Shown in pieces: positions 37,913 to 46,553 of a stretch of 64,000 nucleotides of DNA. The notes beneath the pieces were generated by a model that did not search any database, was not told where the DNA came from, and worked only from the letters and a program-made list of their open reading frames with translations. Source of the stretch: Bradymonas sediminis (GTDB taxonomy: Bacteria; Myxococcota_A; Bradymonadia; Bradymonadales; Bradymonadaceae); the NCBI RefSeq assembly GCF_003258315.1, contig NZ_CP030032.1, forward strand, positions 286,001 through 350,000, given 5' to 3'. The position numbers were made by a program, and so were the translations under genes. How positions within the stretch are numbered: the first letter of the stretch is position 1; the number at the start of each line of letters is the position of its first letter.

Positions 37913-39316
37913 ATGGATTCCCTGGTTCTTATGCTCAACTCACTGACGGTCTGGATTGGGGAGCGCCTGATTCTATCGGGCGTCGATCTCGCGCTGGAGC
38001 GTGGGAAATGCCTGGTGCTGATGGGACCCGGCGGCGGCGGTAAGTCGACGCTGATGCGCACCATATGTGGGGTAGATCGCGAGAGTCATCTAATTCAAGT
38101 CGGCGGCCAGGCGCACTATCTTGGGGCGTCGATTCTTCGCGACGCCGTCGCGGCGCGTCCGGCGTTTGTCGAGCAAAAACTATCGATGATGAGCGCGACC
38201 GCCTTTGAGCTGTTGTCGTCCCGCTACCCCGAGCGCGAAAGATATACGCGCGAAGACCTGCGCAGGCGACTTCGCCATGAGCTAGACGCCCTGGGGGAGG
38301 GCGCTCTAGCGCGTCATTTTGACACCGAACTTCTGGCCTTGTCCCCATGCGAGCGCCGACTCTTGACGTTGGTCGCCGCGGTACTTCCGGACCCCGAACT
38401 TCTCTGCGCCGATGAGCCGATGGCCAGGCTTTCGGAAGAGGATAGCCAGCGAATCTTGCGGTTTTTGACGACCCAAAAGCAAAAGCGCAGCCTATTTCTG
38501 ACGACCCATAATCAGCGGTATGCGCGCCAAATTGCGGACTACACAGCGATCCTTGCCGGGGGGACGATTCACGAATGCACGCTCACTGAGTCGTTCTTTC
38601 GCGCGCCCTATACCCGGGTCGCCCAGGAGTTCATTCGAAGTGGCAGTTGCACGGTGGATTCTCCCCAGGCCGATCCACGGCAATTATCGCCGGCCTATTT
38701 GGCCCGGCAGAGCCCCTGGGCGAGCAAGGGAACCCCGGCATTGCAGGAGCGCCAAACACGCGCGGCTGCGCGGCCCGCGCCCGGCAATGTGCCGAGTGAG
38801 AGCCGCGGACCCTATGGTTTCCATTGGATGCGGCCCGGTCGGTTGGCCGGGACACCCATGCCCGGCATCGTGCGCCCGATTGAGGAGGACCTCGGCTCGC
38901 TCAAGCGCATGAATATCACCGCGCTGGTGAGTTTGACCGAGATTCCGCTCGATTCGGAGACGCTCAAGCCCTACGCAATCGACCTCATTCACTTCCCCAT
39001 TGTCGACATGCATCCACCGCAGTTGCAGGCCGCGGGCGCGTTTTGCGCCCGTATTCAGCGGCGCCTGGCTCAGGGCGACGTGATTGCTTTTCACTGTCGC
39101 GCCGGCATCGGGCGCACAGGGACGATGCTGGCGGCGTTTGAGGTTTTCGAAGGCCTTGGCGCTGAGGATGCGTTCTCCCGGGCCCGCCAAATTCATCCGC
39201 GTTGGATTCAATCCGAACTGCAACACCAATTTCTCAACAAATTCGAGCGTTGGCTCGAATCAGCCGTCGCCCGCGACGGCTCCATCCAGCGGAAAAGTTC
39301 TGCATTACACACGTGA
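37913..39316 (+). CDS. ABC-type ATPase fused to a dual-specificity protein phosphatase
   Basis: A 467-residue two-domain protein. Residues 1-240 form an ABC ATPase: Walker A GPGGGGKST (38-46), Q88, a degenerate signature LSPCE (143-147) in place of LSGGQ, Walker B LLCADEP (163-169) and switch histidine H199. There are no membrane segments. Residues about 300-455 are a cysteine phosphatase with P-loop HCRAGIGRTG (394-403) and a likely general acid D365 (FPIVDMHPP). The linker (245-300) is basic and proline-rich. ABC ATPase plus tyrosine or dual-specificity phosphatase in one chain is an arrangement I do not know. It is downstream of the TPR gene and upstream of a small roadblock-like gene. The target phosphoprotein is unknown. 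Confidence 0.85.
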   Translation: MDSLVLMLNSLTVWIGERLILSGVDLALERGKCLVLMGPGGGGKSTLMRTICGVDRESHLIQVGGQAHYLGASILRDAVAARPAFVEQKLSMMSATAFELLSSRYPERERYTREDLRRRLRHELDALGEGALARHFDTELLALSPCERRLLTLVAAVLPDPELLCADEPMARLSEEDSQRILRFLTTQKQKRSLFLTTHNQRYARQIADYTAILAGGTIHECTLTESFFRAPYTRVAQEFIRSGSCTVDSPQADPRQLSPAYLARQSPWASKGTPALQERQTRAAARPAPGNVPSESRGPYGFHWMRPGRLAGTPMPGIVRPIEEDLGSLKRMNITALVSLTEIPLDSETLKPYAIDLIHFPIVDMHPPQLQAAGAFCARIQRRLAQGDVIAFHCRAGIGRTGTMLAAFEVFEGLGAEDAFSRARQIHPRWIQSELQHQFLNKFERWLESAVARDGSIQRKSSALHT

Positions 39317-39361
39317 TGCGTTCCTGCTTTTTCCCATGACCATAACTAGTAAGGAGTTGTA

Positions 39362-39766
39362 ATGTCTCTCGATTCAGCAATTCAATCCGCCATTTCGGAT
39401 ATCCCGGAGTGTGTAGCCGGCGGCTATGTCGACATGTCCACGGGCATGCTCATTGGCGTCAAAACCGTAGAGTCTCACCCTCAGGAGATTCTTGATTTCG
39501 TCGCGGCGGCCACCTCCGATCTCTTCCAGGGGCGAAACGTGGTCACGATTGAGAAGATGTTCCGCAAGAACCGTGGTGTCAGCGAAGACGGGCATCACTA
39601 TTTTCAGGAGATTTTGGTCTTCAGCGACAATTTATTGCACATCTTTCAACGCTGTAAAAACTATCCCGAGCATGCGGTGGTTTGGGTCTGCAACAAATCC
39701 GCAAATATCGGTATGGCGCTCACCAAGGCGCGGATGAACCTGAGCAAGGTTGAAAGCGCCCTGTAA
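39362..39766 (+). CDS. Small roadblock/LC7-like protein
   Basis: Cytoplasmic protein of 134 residues, ATG after AAGGAG. The pattern IPECVAGGYVDMSTGMLIGVKTVESHPQ (three adjacent stretches around residues 14-41), followed by helix, strand and helix, fits the roadblock/LC7 fold of MglB-type proteins, which bind small GTPases. The central FQEILVFSDNLLHIFQR also fits. No GTPase gene is present nearby. Closely follows the ABC-phosphatase gene. Confidence 0.7.
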   Translation: MSLDSAIQSAISDIPECVAGGYVDMSTGMLIGVKTVESHPQEILDFVAAATSDLFQGRNVVTIEKMFRKNRGVSEDGHHYFQEILVFSDNLLHIFQRCKNYPEHAVVWVCNKSANIGMALTKARMNLSKVESAL

Positions 39767-39890
39767 TTTCAATTGGAGCTGTCGCCGCTTCGATGCTCGT
39801 GCACCAGGCTCAGCCTGTGCGGATGCGTCGAGGCGGCGATAAATATGGCGACCAAGCATGGGCCCGAGAGGGCTCAAGAAGGCTGAAACG

Positions 39891-41435
39891 ATGAATAAAG
39901 ACAGGCCCACCGTTGAGTTTGAGGGATTCCGTTATCAAGTTCGCGATGGGGAGTCGCTCCTTGATAGTCTGATCCGTGGCGGAGCTGAGGTTGATTTTTC
40001 GTGTCGCCACGGCGTCTGCCAGACATGTATGATGCGTGTGCTGTCAGGCGAGGTAAATCTGGAGGCGACAAAAGCCCTGCGTCAAGAGTTGGTCGACAGC
40101 GGGCATTTCCTTCCCTGTCGGGCACACCCGAAGGCGGACCTTACGGTTGGCCTCGCCGACTACTCTCAGCTCACGCTGGAGGCGATCGTGTCCGAGAAGG
40201 TCGCGCTTTCGCCAAGCGTGGTTCGGCTCTCGATCGAGCCCGCGGTCAACTTGGACTGGACCCCAGGGCAGTATATTAACCTCATCAACCCTGAAGGGAT
40301 TTCGAGGAATTACTCCATCGCGAGTATCGCCGAGGAGGACTATTTCGTGCACCTCCATGTCAAACGCGTCGACAACGGGGTGGTCAGTGGTTGGATTCAC
40401 GATGCGTTAGAGGTAGGCGACTTCATTAAGATTCAGGGGCCAATGGGCGAGTGTGTCTATGACCTGGATAACCCGGAGCGCACCCTCGTCTTGCTCGCCA
40501 CGGGGACGGGGCTTGCGCCGCTATATGGCGTCCTGCGCGACGCCCTCCGGCACGGGCATCGCGGGCCGATCCTTCTATACCACGGCGTGGCGACCCCGGA
40601 TGAGCTTTATCTAAACGCGGAGCTAGTGGCGCTGGCGCGCGCCCATGCGAACCTGCGCTATTTTCCGTGCGTCGGCGAGCAAAGCGTCACACAGGCGGCC
40701 TTCGACTCGCCGTCGTTTTCACAGGACGTCGCGGAGCACGCGCTTTATCTATGCGGAAACCCGGGGATGGTGTACCACGCGCGCTATCTCGCGATTGGAG
40801 CCGGATTTCGACGCGCTCATATCCTGGCCGATCCCTTCATAAGTGACGAACCCTATTGGCCCCAGGATGGTCAAAAGCTCCAGTCGCTGCCGCCCGAGCC
40901 CGAGCTCTGGGCCGCTCTTGAACAGGGACCGAAGTTGCGGCGTATCCTGGAAGATGTCTATGACCAAATCTATGCCGACCCCCGATTGAGCCCCTTTTTT
41001 CAGCACGCGACAAAAGAGCGGGCGATCTCGAAGCAATATGAGTTTTTAGCGGCTATTTTCCATGCGGAGAGCTCTTATTTTGGTTTGAATCCATTCAACG
41101 CGCACCATTGGATGATCTTTAGCGATGAAATTTTTGATCATCGAGAGGATCTTTTTGAAAATACTCTGCGAAAGCATGGGGTGCAGGAGCGCTTCATCCG
41201 GCGTTGGATGAGTATTCAGGAGTTGTTTCGCCGCGAAATGGTCAAGAGCAGCGAGCGCGGCATGATTATGGGTGGCGAGGAGCATCTAAAGTCGGGCTAT
41301 AGCCAGGAGGTCTTGGGCGTCGGCTCGATCTGTGACGGCTGTCAGCGCGAATTGCCCGCCGGCAGCGCCGGGTTGATGCACCAACGAACCGGGCATTTTT
41401 ATTGCGTACATTGTAACCCGCACGCGGTCGGCTGA
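39891..41435 (+). CDS. Ferredoxin - FAD/NAD reductase - truncated haemoglobin - zinc ribbon fusion
   Basis: Protein of 514 residues, ATG at 39891. Residues 1-92 are a plant-type 2Fe-2S ferredoxin with C38, C43, C46 and C76. Residues 95-320 are a ferredoxin-NAD(P) reductase module with FAD motif RNYS (139-142), nucleotide motif GTGLAP (205-210) and YLCGNPGM (286-293). Residues 345-455 match a truncated haemoglobin (LEDVYDQIYADPRLSPFF, then AHHWMIFSDEIFDHREDLF with likely haem histidine H405 or H406). Residues 478-514 carry CxxC...CxxC (C481, C484, C505, C508), a likely zinc ribbon. The module set suggests electron transfer from NAD(P)H through FAD and iron-sulphur to haem, as in NO dioxygenase or an oxygen/NO sensor; the exact reaction is inference. 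Confidence 0.88.
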   Translation: MNKDRPTVEFEGFRYQVRDGESLLDSLIRGGAEVDFSCRHGVCQTCMMRVLSGEVNLEATKALRQELVDSGHFLPCRAHPKADLTVGLADYSQLTLEAIVSEKVALSPSVVRLSIEPAVNLDWTPGQYINLINPEGISRNYSIASIAEEDYFVHLHVKRVDNGVVSGWIHDALEVGDFIKIQGPMGECVYDLDNPERTLVLLATGTGLAPLYGVLRDALRHGHRGPILLYHGVATPDELYLNAELVALARAHANLRYFPCVGEQSVTQAAFDSPSFSQDVAEHALYLCGNPGMVYHARYLAIGAGFRRAHILADPFISDEPYWPQDGQKLQSLPPEPELWAALEQGPKLRRILEDVYDQIYADPRLSPFFQHATKERAISKQYEFLAAIFHAESSYFGLNPFNAHHWMIFSDEIFDHREDLFENTLRKHGVQERFIRRWMSIQELFRREMVKSSERGMIMGGEEHLKSGYSQEVLGVGSICDGCQRELPAGSAGLMHQRTGHFYCVHCNPHAVG

Positions 41436-41453
41436 ATTGGACGCGCTTTGCGG

Positions 41454-41474
41454 GCGCGCGATGCGGTCGCGCGC
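41454..41474. other. Hairpin between convergent genes
   Basis: GCGCGCGA (41454-41461) pairs with TCGCGCGC (41467-41474) around TGCGG in the 39 bases between two convergent stops. It may serve both transcripts, though no T-run is present. Confidence 0.4.
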
Positions 41475-43184
41475 TCAGAAGCGGTACACCGCCACAAATT
41501 GCTCGACCTGCTCGGACGCCGAGTCGCGCGCGGGGCTCACCGATTCGAAGCGCGCGCAGTTGGCGCTTACGTGCAATTGGGCGTCGCGGCCGATGTAGTT
41601 GTCCAGGTCCTGATAATCGTAGGGATGCTGCGACGGGGGCATCTTCCAAGCGCGCATTCTGGGGTATCGGACCGTCGCTGCGGGGAGGCCGAAGACGATG
41701 CCCTGGTCGTGGTCGTCGGGGTATTTGGCCAGGTGGGTGTCGTGGCGCACCGAGAGCTTGGGCGTCCCGTTATCGTTATAGAGCACCAGGGTGGTGTCGG
41801 TCTGGAGCGTCGTGTAGCGCGTGGTGACGCCGCCGGACCAGGTCAGATAGCGGATGCTATTGGGCTGCGGCGCGGACCAGGGCCCGCAGCCGTTAGCGTC
41901 GCAGGTGCGACTGCGCTCCAAAACGGTCTGGGAGTCCAGCACGACGCTCGAGCTTGAGTTGAGCCTGGCGAGCGCGTCGGCCGCGCTCCAGGCGGCGCCA
42001 GAGCAGCTCTGCGGGTCGAACCAGTCGTCGGGGTCGACCGTGTCCTGGCAGGCGCCGGCGCTGCAGGTCTGCGACGCGGAGCAGGCGACCGGCGCGGACC
42101 AATCCAAACACCCCGACGCCTGCATTTCACAGGTCTTCAGCGCCGATTCGCCGTCGCAAACCGTGCTCCCCTGAGTGCAGGCGTCGGTGCAACTCGGGAG
42201 CGAAAAACCAACGCCCGGGCTGGGGTCGGCGAGCTGGAAATCGCTGAAATTATCGTGGGTATTGGTCATATTCTCGTCGCGCGACAGGCTCTGGCCGGCG
42301 GGCGCGTCCACCGCCGGCTCGCCCAGCCCGGCAGCCACCTCGGTGGCGCTAAACTCCCCGTAGGCCAGCGCGTCGATGACCTGCTCGCCGAAGCGCAATT
42401 GGACGCTGTCGGGGCCGTTTTGCAGGTCGGCTTTGTTGTCGAGTTGGTCGGCCAGGGCTAGCCACTCGGCGGGGGCGCTGGGCTGCATGACCACGAAGAA
42501 GCCCTCGCTATTGGTCTGGCCGATGAGGTCGATCGTGGCGTATTCGCCGCCACCATTTCCGTTGACCGCGACCAGCCGCAGGCCGTCTACCGCGGTGTTC
42601 GCGGGGCCGTAGACCTCGATAAAGCTCTCTTTGTCGGCGCCCGGCGCGTCGTAATAAACCTCGCTGATGAGGAAATTATCGGGGGCTTTGCACGCGCCGT
42701 TTTCGCAGCCAAAGGCGCAGGCGGTGTCGACGAAATCGTAGGTGCAGGCGGCGTCTTCGCAGAGCCCCGGGGCGCTGAAGCTGCGGAGTGTGTCGGCGTC
42801 GGCGCAGGTGTCGGCGGGCGGGGTGTCGCAGGCCAGGTCGCACACAGGCTCTTGCGTGTCGGGCGTCCCGGTATCACTGGCGTCCTCGGGGTCGGTGGCA
42901 TCGGTTGCGTCGGTTGCGTCAGCATCGCTGGCGTCGGTAGCGTCGGTAGCATCGCCAACATTGCTGACATCGTCGGGCGTCCCGGCATCGTCGGGCGCCC
43001 CTGCATCCTCGTCTATATGCGCATCCGGGGCCCCTGCGTCGTCAGCCTGGTGCGCGTCAGACAAGGCATCGCTGGCATCCGGCGCGGAGCCGGTATCTCG
43101 CCCCTCATCCGATGGCGCATCGTCGCTGCAGGCGAGCGCGAATAAGAGGACCGAGAGAATAAAACAATATCGAAATATGCGCAT
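41475..43184 (-). CDS. Lamin-tail-domain lipoprotein
   Basis: Lipoprotein of 569 residues with signal peptide and lipobox LLFALACSD (cysteine about residue 19). A long linker of Asp, Ala, Thr and Ser follows (runs such as DATDATDASDADATDATDAT, about residues 25-110). Then come cysteine-rich short repeats (CDLACDTPPADTCADA). A lamin-tail domain is at about 165-290 (FLISEVYYDAPGADKESFIEVYG in two blocks, FFVVMQPSAP, GDSVQLRFG-type strand). The C-terminal half has more cysteine-rich motifs. Probably displayed on the cell surface; function unknown. Confidence 0.82.
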   Translation of the reverse strand: MRIFRYCFILSVLLFALACSDDAPSDEGRDTGSAPDASDALSDAHQADDAGAPDAHIDEDAGAPDDAGTPDDVSNVGDATDATDASDADATDATDATDPEDASDTGTPDTQEPVCDLACDTPPADTCADADTLRSFSAPGLCEDAACTYDFVDTACAFGCENGACKAPDNFLISEVYYDAPGADKESFIEVYGPANTAVDGLRLVAVNGNGGGEYATIDLIGQTNSEGFFVVMQPSAPAEWLALADQLDNKADLQNGPDSVQLRFGEQVIDALAYGEFSATEVAAGLGEPAVDAPAGQSLSRDENMTNTHDNFSDFQLADPSPGVGFSLPSCTDACTQGSTVCDGESALKTCEMQASGCLDWSAPVACSASQTCSAGACQDTVDPDDWFDPQSCSGAAWSAADALARLNSSSSVVLDSQTVLERSRTCDANGCGPWSAPQPNSIRYLTWSGGVTTRYTTLQTDTTLVLYNDNGTPKLSVRHDTHLAKYPDDHDQGIVFGLPAATVRYPRMRAWKMPPSQHPYDYQDLDNYIGRDAQLHVSANCARFESVSPARDSASEQVEQFVAVYRF

Positions 43185-43218
43185 GATTTATTGGCCTATA
43201 TGCTTAGAAATAGTTTGT

Positions 43219-43839
43219 TTAATACGCGAGCCCGACGCGCTTGCGCATATAAGTATCATTGAACAGGAGCGAATACGCAAAAGCCGCCGTATCGCCCACC
43301 GAAATTCTCTTGCCGCCCTCCGGCAGAAAATCGACCTCGGACCGGTACTCGCCTTCTTCATCCCCATCGGGCAAATAGGTCGGGCAAACGACCGTCCAGT
43401 CCAGGGCCGAGGCGGCCAAAAGCTCGTAGGCGGCCAGGTGGTCTTCGGCCGCAGTCGTCGAGCGACGCTTCGAGTCTCGTGACTGAAACCGATAGATATC
43501 GGGTTGGCTGCGGCTTTGCAAAATGCCGGCGGTCCCGATGGTGATGATGCGCGAGATCCCGTGCGCTTGCATCGCCTTGAGGATAAGCGGCGTGCTCCGA
43601 GACAACACCTGATTCTTGTCGGTATTCAGGGCGCTGATGACGACGTCACAGCCGGCCATTGACCCGACGATATCCTGCTCGCTCAACGCGTCACCGGTGA
43701 CGAGTCTGAGCCGATCTGAGCGCGTTGCGATCTTATCCGGCGACCGAACCAGGGCTGTGATGGCGTGGGCGTCGGCGAGTGCTTTGGTGAGGATGCGTTG
43801 GCCGACGCGGCCGGTGGCGCCTAAGAGGTATATTTTCAT
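43219..43839 (-). CDS. NAD(P)-binding NmrA/SDR-type protein
   Basis: Atypical short-chain dehydrogenase of 206 residues with Rossmann motif GATGRVG (residues 7-13). MAGCDVVISALNTDK, RIITIGTAGIL and a C-terminal VGDTAAFAYSLLFNDTYMRKRVG are typical of the small NAD(P)H-binding (NmrA, SDR_a5) group. Members act as flavin or biliverdin reductases or redox sensors. No YxxxK pair is clear. Stands alone on the minus strand. Confidence 0.82.
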   Translation of the reverse strand: MKIYLLGATGRVGQRILTKALADAHAITALVRSPDKIATRSDRLRLVTGDALSEQDIVGSMAGCDVVISALNTDKNQVLSRSTPLILKAMQAHGISRIITIGTAGILQSRSQPDIYRFQSRDSKRRSTTAAEDHLAAYELLAASALDWTVVCPTYLPDGDEEGEYRSEVDFLPEGGKRISVGDTAAFAYSLLFNDTYMRKRVGLAY

Positions 43840-43978
43840 TGGATATTCTTCCTGATGGGGCGCGGGGGCTGTGAGATCCGAAGAGAGCGAAGGGCAATGG
43901 ACTTCTCTAACTTGGGTCCGCGTCTACACTTTTTGTGACGTAATTCGACAGTCCAACTAATAGCACGCGGGGGCGGTC

Positions 43979-44359
43979 ATGGAGGCGTTCGAGCAGACGG
44001 TGATCGTGGTCCTATCATGGGCGCGCCTGGGCATCGAGATGCTGGGGGCGTTGGTGGTCGTCGTCGGCGTCATGGCGGCGGTTGCGCATATTGTGCGGGC
44101 GCCGCGCGAGGCGTCGGATGCGGGACGACACGGGTTTCGCCATATCCGTCTGGTGCTCTCCCAATATCTGGCCATCGCCCTCGAATTTCAACTCGCCGCG
44201 GACATCCTCGCGACCACCATCGCGCCCTCCTGGGCGGAGCTCGGAAAACTCGCCGCGGTCGCGGCCATTCGAACAGGGCTGAACTATTTTTTGGAGCGAG
44301 AAATGCGCTCGATGGAGGAGAGCGGGGAGTCGCCCCCGCGCAGGCCAGGTCGGGGGTAG
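43979..44359 (+). CDS. DUF1622 membrane protein
   Basis: Membrane protein of 126 residues with three hydrophobic helices. RHIRLVLSQYLAIALEFQLAADIL and AVAAIRTGLNYFLEREM match the DUF1622 pattern. Its function is unknown. A GGGGGCGG site precedes the ATG. Confidence 0.85.
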   Translation: MEAFEQTVIVVLSWARLGIEMLGALVVVVGVMAAVAHIVRAPREASDAGRHGFRHIRLVLSQYLAIALEFQLAADILATTIAPSWAELGKLAAVAAIRTGLNYFLEREMRSMEESGESPPRRPGRG

Positions 44360-44393
44360 CGCGGTGTTCGGTTTGCTTTGGTTGAGGTCGTGG

Positions 44394-44534
44394 GTGGTGA
44401 GTATTCAAAAAAGATCTTTGCCCACTTTGGCCGGGTGTCTACGGTTTGAGCGTCGCCCGATTTCACTCCTGGTGGGGCTCGTAGTTCTTTTGGCCGCGGC
44501 TGCGCTCTGCGTGGTCGCGGACCGCGATAAATAA
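44394..44534 (+). CDS. Possible small single-span membrane protein
   Basis: An open frame of 46 codons (GTG at 44394, or a TTG at 44382) that ends in one clear hydrophobic helix, ISLLVGLVVLLAAAALCVV, followed by a short charged tail ADRDK. No good ribosome-binding site is seen. It could be real, possibly co-transcribed with DUF1622, or chance. Confidence 0.3.
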   Translation: MVSIQKRSLPTLAGCLRFERRPISLLVGLVVLLAAAALCVVADRDK

Positions 44535-44590
44535 TTAAATAATTTCAATGGATAGTGGGCAGTACGACTATCGCTAAACGGGACTGCTCC

Positions 44591-45994
44591 ATGACGTCTA
44601 GTGAAACTCCTATTGTGCCGACGCCTCCCTCCGATTGCGCGGGATGCGCCTCTGCGATGCCGGCGCGCCCCACGACATGGCCCAAAGGTGGCCCCTCCAA
44701 TATTCATGTGATGGCCAAGCCCACCGGGGCGGTGTGCAATTTGGACTGCAAATATTGCTTCTTCCTGTCCAAGGAAGCGCTCTATCCGGGGAGTCCTTTT
44801 CGCATGGCTGATGACCTGCTCGAACTCTATATTCGGCAGGTAATTGAGTCCCAACGCGGCGCGCATGTGACCATCGCCTGGCAGGGCGGTGAGCCCACAT
44901 TGATGGGCTTGGAATTCTTTGAGCGCGCGCTCGAAGTCGTCGAGAAATACCGCCGTCCCAATATGACGATCGAGCATACCATCCAGACGAACGGGACCCG
45001 GCTCAGCGATGCGTGGTGTACGTTTTTCCGCGAACATTCGTTTTTGGTTGGGCTTTCGATCGACGGCACGCGCGCGATGCATGACGCGTATCGGGTAGAT
45101 AAGGGCGGTCGCGGGACATTTGATAAGGTGGTGCGCGCGGCAAAGCTCCTAAAGGCGCATCAGGTCGACTTCAATATATTATGCACCGTGCATGACCAAA
45201 ACGCCGACGCTCCCTTGGAGGTCTACCGGTTTTTTCGTGATGAGCTAGGCGCTCAATTTATTCAGTTCATTCCGATTGTTGAGCGGGTCAGCCCGGAGAC
45301 GCGCCAGCAAGCCGAAGAGGGCTGGGGCAGCGGTGGTGAGGGGCGACCGCTCTATACGCAGCACGGAAAGATGGTCACCGAGCGCTCCGTCGAGCCCCAA
45401 AAGTGGGGCGATTTTCTGATCGCCATCTTCGATGAGTGGGTGCGAAACGACGTCGGTCAGGTGTTTTTGCCCCAATTTGAGGCAGCTTTAGCCAGCTGGA
45501 TGCGCCTGCCGCAGTCGATGTGCATCTTCGCCGAGACCTGCGGGGATGCGGTCGCGCTGGAGCACAACGGCGACCTCTACTCCTGCGACCACTATGTCGA
45601 ACCGGACTTTCTGCTCGGCAATATTCGCGACGCGCATTTGCTTGAGTTGGTCTCCTCTGAGCGCCAACGTGCCTTCGGGCGCGCCAAAAAAGACACCCTC
45701 CCTGAGCATTGCCTGAACTGCGAGGTGCGCTTTGCCTGCAATGGCGAATGCCCGCGAAACCGGTTCATGCAGACCCCCGATGGCGAGTCGGGGCTGAACT
45801 ATCTATGTGCCGGGTATAAGGCGTTTTTTACACATATTGACGAACCGATGCAGGTGATGGGTGGGCTATTGCGCAGCGGAAATGACGCCGCCCTGGTGAT
45901 GGAGATATTGAGGCGTGAGGAGCGCGCGAAGACCGAGCGGCCGAGCCGGCATCCGCCTCGGCGCCGGCGTCAACGGCGCCGTCATCAGACGTAA
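44591..45994 (+). CDS. Anaerobic sulfatase-maturing radical SAM enzyme
   Basis: Radical SAM protein of 467 residues that oxidises the sulfatase active-site Cys or Ser to formylglycine. The SAM cluster ligands are C49, C53 and C56 in CNLDCKYC. Typical anSME segments are TIAWQGGEPTLMG, HTIQTNGT and the SPASM cysteines (CGDAVALEHNGDLYSCDHY, CLNCEVRFACNGECPRNR). The N-terminus (residues 1-40) carries an extra CAGCASAM segment. The ATG at 44591 fits the family; a TTG at 44555 is the alternative. Two sulfatase genes lie 560 bases downstream. The tail ends in a very basic Arg/His-rich run, which is unusual. Confidence 0.92.
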   Translation: MTSSETPIVPTPPSDCAGCASAMPARPTTWPKGGPSNIHVMAKPTGAVCNLDCKYCFFLSKEALYPGSPFRMADDLLELYIRQVIESQRGAHVTIAWQGGEPTLMGLEFFERALEVVEKYRRPNMTIEHTIQTNGTRLSDAWCTFFREHSFLVGLSIDGTRAMHDAYRVDKGGRGTFDKVVRAAKLLKAHQVDFNILCTVHDQNADAPLEVYRFFRDELGAQFIQFIPIVERVSPETRQQAEEGWGSGGEGRPLYTQHGKMVTERSVEPQKWGDFLIAIFDEWVRNDVGQVFLPQFEAALASWMRLPQSMCIFAETCGDAVALEHNGDLYSCDHYVEPDFLLGNIRDAHLLELVSSERQRAFGRAKKDTLPEHCLNCEVRFACNGECPRNRFMQTPDGESGLNYLCAGYKAFFTHIDEPMQVMGGLLRSGNDAALVMEILRREERAKTERPSRHPPRRRRQRRRHQT

Positions 45995-46070
45995 TCAGCC
46001 AAGGCGCTCCGGAGACGAGCGCGTCCAATAGGCTACGGACCCGGAGGCGCGGGGAGGGCACGCGAGCGCA

Positions 46071-46511
46071 ATGGCGGAGAAGACGACGACCGATCCAGCG
46101 GGGGATTCCCCGACCGAGACGCTAGGCGAGCAGCGCACTGACCTGGCCTATCAGCGCAGCGTTGAGGCGGCTGAGCGCACGCTGATGGCGGCGGTGCGCA
46201 CCGCGGTCTCCATGGTCAGCTTTGGCTTCACGATCGCGAAATTTTTTCAGTATCTGAGCAAACTTGGGGACCTGCAGAGCAAGCAGTCTGAACTCGACCA
46301 GGCCCCGCATCACCTTGGGCTTGTGCTTCTGGTTGGCGGCGTCCTGACCATCGTGTTGGGGATCGCAGAGTATGTGATTTACGCGCGTGATTTGCGGCGC
46401 CGAAGTGGTCAGAAGAGGAGACTGAGCAGCGCACTATTTTCAGCGGTATTTATTCTGGTGGTCGGGCTCCTCCTGAGCGCCAGTGTTGTCGTGGACCTGG
46501 TCATCAAATGA
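46071..46511 (+). CDS. DUF202 (YidH-type) membrane protein
   Basis: Membrane protein of 146 residues. TDLAYQRSVEAAERTLMAAVRTAVSMVSFGFTIAKFF (given here as one description of residues 23-60) is the usual DUF202 start, followed by two C-terminal hydrophobic helices. The family function is unknown. It sits between the sulfatase maturase and the first sulfatase on the same strand. Confidence 0.82.
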   Translation: MAEKTTTDPAGDSPTETLGEQRTDLAYQRSVEAAERTLMAAVRTAVSMVSFGFTIAKFFQYLSKLGDLQSKQSELDQAPHHLGLVLLVGGVLTIVLGIAEYVIYARDLRRRSGQKRRLSSALFSAVFILVVGLLLSASVVVDLVIK

Positions 46512-46553
46512 ACGCAGTTTCGAACGGATTGAAACCTCATACCAGAGAGAAGA

